Shown: positions 1 to 6,654, counted from the first letter of the stretch. The stretch: DNA of 8,884 nt from Nitrosomonadaceae bacterium (GCA_021300055.1 JAJTHU010000071.1:1-8884); one strand, 5' to 3'. The notes: a model not told the origin generated them from the letters alone. Made by a program: numbers and translations.

Positions 1-1
1 C

Positions 2-604
2 CAGCTCGCGAAGCGGCGCGGTGGGGCGCCGCTTGGCTGGGAGATCCTTGGTGCGGCGGACATTACTGCTGATGGGGCAGATGATCTTCTTTACTTGAGC
101 CCTTCGAGAGAACTCCGTGCGCTGATCGCGGCGCCCGATAGAACGTGCGTAAACATTGGCGCGGGCACTGTTGGCAAAGGTGAAGCCCCGCTCTATTTTG
201 CGGACTTTTTTAACACGGGGGGGAGCGCACTGGCTTCCATGGATACCTCAACAGGCGATGTAAAGCTGTACACCTTTGACGGTTCTGCGCTAGCACTTTC
301 GACACCACCAGGAACGGAAGCAGTCAATGCACCGTGCACGAGAAGCGACCTATCCGTGGCCCCCAGAATCACCTTACTTGGTCGTATCGACCCAAGCTGG
401 TTGCCGCTGGCGCTTGGCGACTTTACTGGCGACGATATCCTAGATATCGTCTGGGCGACGCCTGATCGTCGGCTTGTTTTATGGAGGCTAATCTCCCCCT
501 CTCGCGTAGAGGTGAACTCCGACGCTGGTCGCATCCCCGATGAGCTAACGGTAATTCAAACCAACTCAGGGGCAGCGGTTACACCGCAAAGATTGTCAGG
601 CTAG
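2..604 (+). CDS. FG-GAP/VCBS-like repeat protein, C-terminal part (5' end outside window)
   Basis: The frame is open from the first full codon at position 2 to a TAG at 602-604. It gives 200 residues of a protein whose start lies upstream. The TTG at 95 is internal and not a likely start, because the reading frame and the repeat pattern continue before it. Three degenerate FG-GAP/VCBS-like units are visible: GAADITADGADDLLYL at about residues 17-32, a weaker one around residues 65-78 (ADFFNTGGSAL), and GDFTGDDILDIVW at about 139-151. The first and third carry the Asp-rich DxTxDGxxD-type loop that binds calcium in beta-propeller blades. Proteins of this family are usually secreted or surface-exposed, with roles in adhesion or carbohydrate binding. 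The specific function here is unknown and the N-terminal domains cannot be seen. Its codons look somewhat more AT-rich at third positions than those of the TonB receptor gene. Confidence 0.75.
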   Translation, partial: QLAKRRGGAPLGWEILGAADITADGADDLLYLSPSRELRALIAAPDRTCVNIGAGTVGKGEAPLYFADFFNTGGSALASMDTSTGDVKLYTFDGSALALSTPPGTEAVNAPCTRSDLSVAPRITLLGRIDPSWLPLALGDFTGDDILDIVWATPDRRLVLWRLISPSRVEVNSDAGRIPDELTVIQTNSGAAVTPQRLSG

Positions 605-778
605 GTTTAGGTAAGCCAGCCTCGGCGTTGAAATTCGCCTGCGAACTAAATCACAATTCTTGACATGGGCCCCCAGTCTGGGCGTTTCGACGTGAAGCTT
701 CCGCGGCCCAGCTGCGGGAGAATCCTAGGATCGCTTTGGGTCACCAACAGCGGTTCCTCGCATTGAAACAAAGCCGCA
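605..778. other. Gene-free gap between convergent genes
   Basis: These 174 bp lie between the end of the FG-GAP-like gene and the end of the TPR gene. I see no coding signal, no stem followed by a T-tract, and no tRNA. A TTGACA occurs at 660-665 but has no -10 element at the right distance and no + strand gene near it. A small dyad, CCCAG-T-CTGGG, sits at 672-682 with no clear role. Confidence 0.5.
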
Positions 779-1318
779 CTACTTCTTCGCCGCCGGCGCT
801 TTGTACGCCGCAATTGACTTCGCGATGTCTCGGTACTCCTCGCAATTCTTGCCGCAAATCTTTTCCAGCCTCGCGAGGTGCTCGCGCGCTTTATCCAGCT
901 GATTGATTTTCAGATAGCCCTCGCCGATGTACTCGTGCGCGCCGCGATGATTCGGGTTTAGCTTGAGCGCGATGTTGTAGTGCTTGAACGAATCATCCAT
1001 CTGGTTGAGATTGCGATGTGCGTAGCCGAGATAGTTGTGCGCATCGGCGTTTTCGTTGTTGGCAGCGACCACTTTGCGAAACTCCTTGATCGCGTCTTCC
1101 CACTTGCGCGCGGTGATGGCTTTTTTGCCGGCCTCGAAGGCTTTGTCTGCCGCATTCACTTCGGGGGCAGAATCAAAACCAGCGGCGTGCACACCCGCTG
1201 AGAGCCCCGCAGCACCGATAAAGAGCCCCACACAGACTGCTCGCGCGACTGCGACGACGCGTGACACGTTGGCGCGATGAATTTGCGGTGATGCGGCATT
1301 CACGTGATTGAGCGACAT
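779..1318 (-). CDS. Small secreted tetratricopeptide repeat (TPR) protein
   Basis: The protein has 179 residues. Residues 1-45 form a probable signal peptide: a basic N-region, a hydrophobic stretch at about 28-42, and a V-H-A cleavage site before A46. The mature part is made of TPR helices at about residues 57-89, 91-124 and 125-158. The middle repeat is the clearest (NYLGYAHRNLNQMDDSFKHY, then ALKLNP). The C-terminus holds a CGKNC pair (C155 and C159) and a lysine/alanine-rich tail. TPR repeats mediate protein-protein contacts, so a periplasmic adaptor or scaffold role is inferred and no partner is evident. The ATG at 1318 was chosen because AAGGAG lies 6 nt upstream. Longer in-frame starts, up to 1423, would place the signal peptide internally and overlap the divergent gene. 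Expression probably starts inside the neighbouring oxidoreductase gene's 5' end. Confidence 0.85.
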   Translation of the reverse strand: MSLNHVNAASPQIHRANVSRVVAVARAVCVGLFIGAAGLSAGVHAAGFDSAPEVNAADKAFEAGKKAITARKWEDAIKEFRKVVAANNENADAHNYLGYAHRNLNQMDDSFKHYNIALKLNPNHRGAHEYIGEGYLKINQLDKAREHLARLEKICGKNCEEYRDIAKSIAAYKAPAAKK

Positions 1319-1324
1319 AATCAT

Positions 1325-1330
1325 CTCCTT
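1325..1330 (-). promoter_or_regulatory. Ribosome binding site of the TPR gene
   Basis: On the minus strand this reads AAGGAG, 6 nt before the ATG at 1318. It settles the start against the in-frame ATG at 1324, which would directly abut the site. The 3' half also lies in a possible 5-bp stem, CATCT/AGATG, formed by 1336-1340 and 1322-1326. Confidence 0.7.
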
Positions 1331-1359
1331 GAACAAGATGTCCATGATACGAGGGAATG

Positions 1360-2337
1360 ATGCAAACAGTTTCATGCAAGGCGTGGGGGCCACCTGAGTC
1401 TTTGGTAGTTGAGGACGTCGCATCGCCGCGCGCAGAGCCGGGCGAGGTGGTGGTCAGCGTGAAAGCCTGCGGTGTGAATTTCCCGGACACGCTGATCATT
1501 CAGGGCAAGTACCAGTTCAAGCCGCCCTTCCCGTTCGCGCCGGGTGGCGAGGTCTCTGGTTTGATTAAGGAAGTTAGCGCGGGCGTCACGCACGTCAAAC
1601 CTGGTGACGCGGTGATTGCCTTCACGGGCTGGGGCGGCTTTGCAGAGGAAGTGAAGTGCGATGCGCGCCAACTCATTCCACTACCGCCAGGCACGCCGTT
1701 TCCACTCGCCGCAGGCTTTGTGATGACCTATGGCACGAGCTACCACGCGCTCAAAGACCGCGCAGCGATTCAGCCCGGCGAGACGCTACTCGTGCTCGGT
1801 GCGGCTGGTGGGGTGGGGCTTGCCGCTTGCGAAATTGGCGCAGCGATGGGGGCGCGTGTGATTGCTGCGGCGTCTAGCGATGACAAGCTCGCGGTGTGTC
1901 GCCAGCACGGCGCGACCGAGACGATCAACTACACGAATGAGGACTTGCGCGAGGCGATGAACCGCATCACCGGCAAGCGCGGCGTCGATGTGGTGTACGA
2001 CCCGGTTGGCGGCGCATACAGTGAGCCCGCGTTTCGCTCGCTCGCATGGAAAGGCCGCCATTTGGTGGTCGGCTTTGCCAATGGCGAGATTCCGCAGTTG
2101 CCCATGAACCTCGCGTTGCTCAAAGGGGCATCGCTCGTCGGCGTGTTCTTCGGCGCGTTCGTCAAAGCAGAGCCACAAAGTGCCGAAAAAAATCTACGCG
2201 AACTGATGGGCATGCTCGCGGCGGGCAAACTCAAGCCGCTGATCTCCAAAACCTACCCACTGCACCGCGCCGCCGACGCGCTCAACGACGTGATGCAGCG
2301 CCGCGCCGTCGGCAAGATTGTGCTGCTTACGTCGTAA
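1360..2337 (+). CDS. NADPH:quinone oxidoreductase-like MDR enzyme (zinc-free)
   Basis: This 325-residue protein belongs to the medium-chain dehydrogenase/reductase superfamily, quinone oxidoreductase branch. These enzymes use NADPH to reduce quinones or activated C=C bonds in the cytosol. The N-terminal GroES-like catalytic domain carries NFPDTL at about 40-45 and PGGEVSG at 61-67. The Rossmann nucleotide-binding motif AAGGVG is at 148-153, followed by DPVGG at 214-218. The zinc-ligand cluster of alcohol dehydrogenases is absent, as expected for this branch. The length is typical for the family. Two adjacent ATGs exist at 1357 and 1360. The GAGG at 1351-1354 is 2 nt from the first and 5 nt from the second, so I prefer 1360, though 1357 would add only one Met. 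It is divergent from the TPR gene and converges on the isomerase gene. The real substrate is not readable from the sequence. Confidence 0.92.
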   Translation: MQTVSCKAWGPPESLVVEDVASPRAEPGEVVVSVKACGVNFPDTLIIQGKYQFKPPFPFAPGGEVSGLIKEVSAGVTHVKPGDAVIAFTGWGGFAEEVKCDARQLIPLPPGTPFPLAAGFVMTYGTSYHALKDRAAIQPGETLLVLGAAGGVGLAACEIGAAMGARVIAAASSDDKLAVCRQHGATETINYTNEDLREAMNRITGKRGVDVVYDPVGGAYSEPAFRSLAWKGRHLVVGFANGEIPQLPMNLALLKGASLVGVFFGAFVKAEPQSAEKNLRELMGMLAAGKLKPLISKTYPLHRAADALNDVMQRRAVGKIVLLTS

Positions 2338-2350
2338 CTTACTTCGTCGC

Positions 2351-3367
2351 TTATTTAGTTGGTTTGAGTCGCACCGGGATAGAAACGTTGCAAAGCTCGA
2401 CGTAACCCGCTGGGCGTTTGAACCAGCCATTCGGATCACCCGCGCCACGATTGCGCAACGCTTCAACCGCCTGCGTGAAGCTTGGCGAATCGGTGCGCAT
2501 CACTTCAACCGGCACTCGCTCGCTGGCAGGCAGATCCGCCGCGAGGCTGACCGCACGCAGTGGTGTGGTTTCTGCTGGTGTCGCATAGAAGCCCAATGGT
2601 CGTGTGCCGCGCGGCAGGATAGAGAGCAGCGGCATGCCTTGCAGCACACGCCCGACCACGGTGATGTTTCGGTCTAAATGCCTTGGTGCATGGCCGATGA
2701 TGGCGTAGAGCGATGCGCCATTGCCAGAGGTGCTTTCGTTGCCGCGCCCGACGCCCACAACACCATAGCAGTGCGCGCCCCACACGGTGTTGGTTTTCGG
2801 GTCACGACCCGCGTGAAAGCCAGACGCAAAGCCTACTTCTGCAGCGTAACCGTCGCGATCCGGCAGCGCATCAAACGCAAAACGTTTGAATGCCTCTGCG
2901 GACAACGTGCGCTCGAACTCAGGCGCAAGGCTTGGCTTGGCCGAGCCAATCGGTTTGCGCGGCACCTTGTCGACTGGGTCGCCCCACTGCACGACATAGT
3001 TGTCCTGTGAGCGCACGATGGCCAAGCCGTCGAAATATTTTTCGCGGATCAGCGTCCGGATGTTGGCGACATGTTCAGGTGCCAGATTCGGGGCCAATTC
3101 GATCACCACACGCCCTGTCGGGATGTCGAGATAGACCACGTTCTGTGGGTCCGGAGTACGCCAAGCGTCAGCAGGTGCAGCAGCGACGATGTCGCCAAAG
3201 CTGCGGGGAGTGCTCGTGCTAGCGGCCGCAGCGGGCTGCGTCTGAGCTGGAGGTTGGGCCGGCGTTTGCGCCAGCAGCGGCACGGCACAGACGGTAAGCG
3301 TTAGTCCGAGGCAAATGCCAACGATACGTGACGCGGCATTTTGCGCAAAACGAAGATAGGTCAGCAT
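2351..3367 (-). CDS. Periplasmic cyclophilin-type peptidylprolyl isomerase
   Basis: The 338-residue protein has a signal peptide (hydrophobic about 14-31, probable cleavage after LLA at residue 33). A Pro/Gln/Ala-rich linker to about residue 55 follows, then a cyclophilin fold from about residue 76 to 335. Cyclophilins catalyse cis-trans isomerisation of prolyl bonds and assist folding in the periplasm. The segment YFDGLAIVRSQDNYVVQWGD (111-130) aligns with the family FHRVI...QGGD region and keeps the equivalents of catalytic Arg (R119) and Gln (Q127). SLYAIIG (219-225) matches the SQFFI strand, and HLDRNITVVGRVLQGM (230-245) matches the WLDGKHVVFGKV region. There the usual Trp is His and the usual His is Ile. 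An insertion of roughly 30 residues compared with CypA lies around 131-195. The start at 3367 has AAGG 9 nt upstream. The isomerase assignment is firm by family; activity is less certain because of the substitutions. Confidence 0.87.
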   Translation of the reverse strand: MLTYLRFAQNAASRIVGICLGLTLTVCAVPLLAQTPAQPPAQTQPAAAASTSTPRSFGDIVAAAPADAWRTPDPQNVVYLDIPTGRVVIELAPNLAPEHVANIRTLIREKYFDGLAIVRSQDNYVVQWGDPVDKVPRKPIGSAKPSLAPEFERTLSAEAFKRFAFDALPDRDGYAAEVGFASGFHAGRDPKTNTVWGAHCYGVVGVGRGNESTSGNGASLYAIIGHAPRHLDRNITVVGRVLQGMPLLSILPRGTRPLGFYATPAETTPLRAVSLAADLPASERVPVEVMRTDSPSFTQAVEALRNRGAGDPNGWFKRPAGYVELCNVSIPVRLKPTK

Positions 3368-3495
3368 GTTAGCTAGCCTTATGAAGGTGAATTCAAGATG
3401 TTGTCATATTACAAGCGACGGGCAATGCACCGCGCGTAGTGGTAACGATACGACACCAGCACAAATTTGTTTCAATAATCTGTCTGTGCTGCGCT

Positions 3496-3516
3496 GCGAC
3501 AAATAAAATTCGTCGC
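3496..3516. promoter_or_regulatory. 21-bp imperfect palindrome, possible operator
   Basis: The arms are GCGACAAAT (3496-3504) and ATTCGTCGC (3508-3516) around a 3-nt AAA centre, and 8 of 9 positions pair. It overlaps the -10-like TAAAAT at 3504-3509, about 100 bp before the TonB receptor start. The size and placement resemble a repressor operator. It does not look like a canonical Fur box. The binding protein is unknown, and a role as an mRNA hairpin is also possible. Confidence 0.35.
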
Positions 3517-3599
3517 GCTGCTGTATTTGCGTTGCCGTTCTCGCGTTGCCAAGGTTCGGGCAGCGCTGATGTTGAGTCACCCGTTCATTCACCTTCCCC

Positions 3600-3604
3600 A
3601 GGAG
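3600..3604 (+). promoter_or_regulatory. Ribosome binding site of the TonB receptor gene
   Basis: AGGAG lies 5 nt before the ATG at 3610. It fixes that codon as the start, giving a normal signal peptide directly after it, and rules against the longer frame from 3439. Confidence 0.8.
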
Positions 3605-3609
3605 TCCAC

Positions 3610-5907
3610 ATGTCATCGCCCATTGGTGCCCGCAACAAGACACCGCGCGTTTCAAAGATCGCCCTGCACGTTGCTGCCGTTCTGAGCATGTCCACGATGC
3701 ACGTCGTCATCGCGCAAGAAGCAAAACCTGCTGACAAACCGGAAGCCGGCAAACTTGAGACCATCACCGTGACGGCAGAACGCCGCGCAGAGAACATCAA
3801 GGACGTGCCATCGTCGATCTCCGCTGTTAAAGGCGAGAAACTCGACGTACTCAACTCGGGTGGCCAAGACGTTCGCATGCTCGCTGGTCGCGTACCGAGC
3901 TTGAACATCGAATCGTCGTTTGGACGTGCTTTCCCGCGCTTCTACATTCGCGGCCTTGGCAATGGTGACTTCGACATCAATGCATCGCAGCCCGTATCGC
4001 TCGTGTATGACGACGTCGTGCAAGAGAACCCCATCCTCAAGGGCTTCCCACTGTTCGACTTGGACCAGATCGAAGTGCTGCGCGGCCCACAGGGCACCAT
4101 GTTCGGTCGCAACTCGCCCGCAGGTGTGGTGAAGTTTGATTCCGCTAAGCCACGCTTCAACAACGAAGCTTATGTATATCTCGGCTTCGGTAAAGACCGT
4201 GCTAACTCGCTCGAAGGTGCATTGAACGTGCCGGTGAGCAAAGAGTTCGCGGTGCGCCTTGCGCTGCAGCTGCAGAACCGTGACAGCTGGGTATCCAACA
4301 CCAACGGCCGTGGCCCGACGTCGACGCTGGAAGGCTATCGTGACGGCGCGTTCCGCTTGCAAGCACTCTACAAGCCAAGCAAGGACTTCGAAGCGCTGTT
4401 TAACGTCCACCGCCGCGACCTCAACGGTTCGGCTCGCGTTTTCCGCGCCAACATCATCAAGCCGGGAACCAACGAATTGGTCGCCAACTTTGACCCAACC
4501 CGCGTGTCCCTGGACGGTGTTAACAGCCAGGACGTGACCACCAACGGCGGTAGCGTGCGCCTGAAGTGGAACCTCGGCAGCACGACGTTCAACTCGATCA
4601 CCGGCTATGAATCCGTGACGTCGCTCTCGCGTGGTGACATCGACGGCGGTTTCGGTGCCGTGTTCCTGCCCGCCGGCCTGAGCGGCCCAGGCGTCATCCC
4701 GTTCGCGGCTGAATCTGCCGACGGCCTGCCTAAGCACAGCCAGTTCACGCAAGAATTCCGCTGGGAGTCCAACAACGCGAAAGGTCTTAAGTGGCTCGTC
4801 GGTGCTTATTACTTCGACGAGAAGCTCGACATTGACAGCATCAACTTTGATTCGCTGGCACCGGGCAATCCACGCAACGGCTTCGCACGTCAGAACCAGA
4901 AGAACAAAGCCTATGCGTTGTTCGGCTCGGTCAACTTTGATGTGACCAAAGACCTGAACATGCGTACCGGCCTGCGCTACACCAACGATAAGAAAGACTT
5001 CTTCGCTGATCGTCTGCAAGCGCCTCCGTTCTCGCCAACCTTCATCGGCCGCCGCACCACCAGCACCTCAGCATCCGACGTAAGCTGGGATGTTTCGGGC
5101 ACGTACAACCTAACCAAAGAGACCAACCTGTACGCACGCGTCGCCAAGGGTTTCCGCGCACCGTCGATCCAGGGCCGCCTCTTGTTCGGCGACACGCTTT
5201 CGATCGCCAACTCGGAAAAAGTCATCTCGTATGAAGCTGGTGTGAAGACCGACTTCGCCGACAAGCGCGCACGTCTTGCCGCAAACGTGTTCCGCTATGA
5301 CGTGAAAGACCAGCAGCTCACCGCCGTCGGTGGCGCCGCCAACTTCAACCGTTTGATCAACGTGTCGAAAACATCTGGTCAGGGTTTCGAACTCGACCTC
5401 GACGCTTACCTGACCGACAACCTGTTGCTGTCGGTTAACGGCAGCATCAACGACACCGAAATCAAGGACCCATCGGCTCGCACACAGGTTTGTGGCTCGG
5501 GCTGCACGCCGACCGACCGCGTCGTGGTTCCGGGAGCACCTTTCACGCCAGCCATCGTCTCGATCACCGGCAACCCGTTGCCACAGGCACCGAAGTACGT
5601 TGCCAACGTAACCTTGAAGTACTCGATCCCGCTCGCCGGTGGTGAGTTCTACGTCTACACCGACTGGTCGTATCGCTCGAAGATCAACTTCTTCTTGTAC
5701 GAGTCGCGTGAATACACTGGCCCAGCGCTCACCGAAGGTGGTCTGCGTCTTGGCTACAAGTGGGCTGACGGCAAGTACGAAGCGGCCGTGTATGGTCGCA
5801 ACATCACCAACCAGATTCGCGTGGTTGGCGGTATCGACTTCAACAACCTGACAGGCTTCATCAACGAGCCGCGCTTCTGGGGCGTTCAGTTCAAAGCGAA
5901 TTTCTAA
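3610..5907 (+). CDS. TonB-dependent outer-membrane receptor
   Basis: This is a complete 765-residue receptor. Such proteins import scarce nutrients (iron chelates, vitamin B12, sugars or other substrates) across the outer membrane using energy from TonB-ExbBD. The signal peptide covers residues 1-35, with a V-I-A cleavage site. A TonB-box-like stretch ETITVTAERR is at 50-59. The plug domain follows, with DVPSSIS at 65-71, IRGLG at 113-117 and VLRGPQGTMFGRNSPAGVV at 156-174. The rest is a 22-strand-type beta-barrel ending in the aromatic FWGVQFKANF with a terminal Phe, as outer-membrane assembly requires. The only two cysteines of the mature protein form CGSGC at 628-632, probably in an extracellular loop. 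The ligand cannot be inferred: there is no neighbouring transporter, regulator or degradation gene. The gene stands alone, with a divergent isomerase upstream and a strong terminator downstream. Long antisense frames through it are shadows of its codon bias. Confidence 0.95.
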   Translation: MSSPIGARNKTPRVSKIALHVAAVLSMSTMHVVIAQEAKPADKPEAGKLETITVTAERRAENIKDVPSSISAVKGEKLDVLNSGGQDVRMLAGRVPSLNIESSFGRAFPRFYIRGLGNGDFDINASQPVSLVYDDVVQENPILKGFPLFDLDQIEVLRGPQGTMFGRNSPAGVVKFDSAKPRFNNEAYVYLGFGKDRANSLEGALNVPVSKEFAVRLALQLQNRDSWVSNTNGRGPTSTLEGYRDGAFRLQALYKPSKDFEALFNVHRRDLNGSARVFRANIIKPGTNELVANFDPTRVSLDGVNSQDVTTNGGSVRLKWNLGSTTFNSITGYESVTSLSRGDIDGGFGAVFLPAGLSGPGVIPFAAESADGLPKHSQFTQEFRWESNNAKGLKWLVGAYYFDEKLDIDSINFDSLAPGNPRNGFARQNQKNKAYALFGSVNFDVTKDLNMRTGLRYTNDKKDFFADRLQAPPFSPTFIGRRTTSTSASDVSWDVSGTYNLTKETNLYARVAKGFRAPSIQGRLLFGDTLSIANSEKVISYEAGVKTDFADKRARLAANVFRYDVKDQQLTAVGGAANFNRLINVSKTSGQGFELDLDAYLTDNLLLSVNGSINDTEIKDPSARTQVCGSGCTPTDRVVVPGAPFTPAIVSITGNPLPQAPKYVANVTLKYSIPLAGGEFYVYTDWSYRSKINFFLYESREYTGPALTEGGLRLGYKWADGKYEAAVYGRNITNQIRVVGGIDFNNLTGFINEPRFWGVQFKANF

Positions 5908-5932
5908 GCTACTGCAACAACGCTTCAACGCA

Positions 5933-5964
5933 AAAACGGCCTCGCAGCGATGCGAGGCCGTTTT
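5933..5964 (+). terminator. Intrinsic terminator of the TonB receptor gene
   Basis: A perfect 14-bp stem, AAAACGGCCTCGCA (5933-5946) pairing with TGCGAGGCCGTTTT (5951-5964), closes a GCGA tetraloop. The T-run at its 3' end begins 54 nt after the receptor stop codon. The 5' A-run means it could also work on the minus strand, but no minus-strand gene ends here. Confidence 0.93.
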
Positions 5965-5995
5965 CATTTGTGCTGGCGCTCCTCCGCCGACCCCC

Positions 5996-6001
5996 TACAA
6001 T
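5996..6001 (+). promoter_or_regulatory. Possible -10 element for the PH-domain gene
   Basis: TACAAT matches the sigma-70 -10 consensus at five of six positions and lies 30 nt before the ATG at 6032, directly after the receptor's terminator. A new promoter is expected at this spot. No convincing -35 is seen; the TTG at 5968-5970 is about 5 bp too far away. Confidence 0.3.
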
Positions 6002-6031
6002 GCTGGCTTGACTCAGTAAACGACCATCACC

Positions 6032-6574
6032 ATGTCCAACAAAACTACTACGCTGCGGGCCGAGTTCAACCCGCTGATTCGCCCTTACTTGGTCGTGACC
6101 ATTGGCTTTACGATGGTCGCAACCATCATTGGCATTCCGATCGCGATCGTTTGGTTTCTTGGATTGGGCCAATGGTGGGCACGGCACTACTTTGAAAAGC
6201 TCGAGTGCGAGCTAACGGATAAATCGATCCGCTTTCGGAAAGGCATTCTTGTTCAAGTGGAAAAGACTATTCCACTCGAGAACATTCAAGACGTGACGTT
6301 CATCGAAGGGCCAATCTTGAAGCATTTCAACTTGAGCACACTCAAATTTGAAACTGCTGGTGCCAGCAACCCAGCGATGGCGAATATGGAACTCACGGGC
6401 ATCATCGACGCTCAAGAGTTTCGCAATTGCATCCTCAGCGCACGTGACGCGCTCAAGCAGAATAGCGGCGCGAGTGCTGCATCGCTCGCCAACCAAGACT
6501 CGACGCTTGCGGTGTTGCAGCGTATCGAAGTCAAACTCAACGAGATTTCGGAGCACTTGGCGTCGAAGCGTTAG
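6032..6574 (+). CDS. Membrane-anchored bacterial PH-domain protein (YdbS-like, bPH2)
   Basis: The 180-residue protein starts with a short cytoplasmic segment and a hydrophobic region at about 18-47, which could span the membrane once or as a hairpin. A PH-like domain follows at about 56-138. It is recognised by ELTDKSIRFRKGILVQVEKT (60-79), the typical IPLENIQDV motif (80-88) and the LSTLKFETAGASNP strand (101-114). Residues 156-178 form an amphipathic helix, possibly a coiled coil, before the KR end. Proteins of the YdbS/YdbT group are widespread and poorly understood; roles in envelope homeostasis are proposed for some. The ATG at 6032 fits the family start but has no clear Shine-Dalgarno sequence, so translation may be weak or from a short leader. 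The preceding terminator separates it from the receptor gene. It is followed 80 bp later by the glutathione transferase gene. Confidence 0.8.
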   Translation: MSNKTTTLRAEFNPLIRPYLVVTIGFTMVATIIGIPIAIVWFLGLGQWWARHYFEKLECELTDKSIRFRKGILVQVEKTIPLENIQDVTFIEGPILKHFNLSTLKFETAGASNPAMANMELTGIIDAQEFRNCILSARDALKQNSGASAASLANQDSTLAVLQRIEVKLNEISEHLASKR

Positions 6575-6618
6575 CCGGCTGCTTCAGTCGTCCCCATCAC
6601 CCCCCTATCGCTTAGCCC

Positions 6619-6637
6619 ACCGGCTGAATGAGCCGGT
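6619..6637. repeat. Perfect 7-bp inverted repeat upstream of the GST gene
   Basis: ACCGGCT (6619-6625) and AGCCGGT (6631-6637) flank a 5-nt GAATG spacer. A TATGAT -10-like hexamer starts at its last base (6637-6642). No T-run follows, so it is not a good terminator. It may be an operator or a leader hairpin, or may be chance. Confidence 0.3.
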
Positions 6638-6644
6638 ATGATTT

Positions 6645-6649
6645 AAAGG
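6645..6649 (+). promoter_or_regulatory. Ribosome binding site of the GST gene
   Basis: AAAGG lies 5 nt before the ATG at 6655. It decides the start against the earlier in-frame ATG at 6628, which would add nine residues in front of the conserved family N-terminus. Confidence 0.6.
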
Positions 6650-6654
6650 CCCCT

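Larger units (their letters stand above)
3368..3609. promoter_or_regulatory. Divergent intergenic region between isomerase and TonB receptor genes
   Basis: These 242 bp separate two divergent start codons and must hold the promoters of both genes. The frame of the receptor is open back to 3439, but that extension lacks a signal peptide at its start and is ignored in favour of the well-placed ATG at 3610. An AT-rich core around 3461-3510 is the best promoter candidate for the receptor, with TAAAAT at 3504-3509 as a -10-like hexamer. No good -35 sits 17 bp upstream; the closest, at 3480-3485, matches only three of six positions. No clear sigma-70 promoter is visible for the isomerase. Confidence 0.5.

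Noticed and set aside
660..665. Perfect -35 hexamer TTGACA in the first gap
   Set aside because: No -10 hexamer occurs 16-18 bp downstream, and no + strand gene starts until 1360.
1786..2178. A 130-codon minus-strand frame inside the quinone oxidoreductase gene
   Set aside because: It is an antisense shadow of a complete, conserved enzyme and shows no domain.
3439..3609. N-terminal extension of the TonB receptor frame
   Set aside because: The AGGAG and ATG at 3600-3612 are followed at once by a proper signal peptide. The extension would bury that peptide and lies in the promoter region.
3652..5019. A 455-codon open frame on the minus strand inside the TonB receptor gene
   Set aside because: It is fully antisense to a confidently assigned receptor. 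Its translation has no recognisable domain, and long antisense frames arise from strong GC-rich codon bias.
5110..5967. A 285-codon minus-strand frame over the receptor's 3' end and terminator
   Set aside because: It is antisense to the receptor barrel, begins beyond the terminator hairpin and shows no domain or good ribosome binding site.
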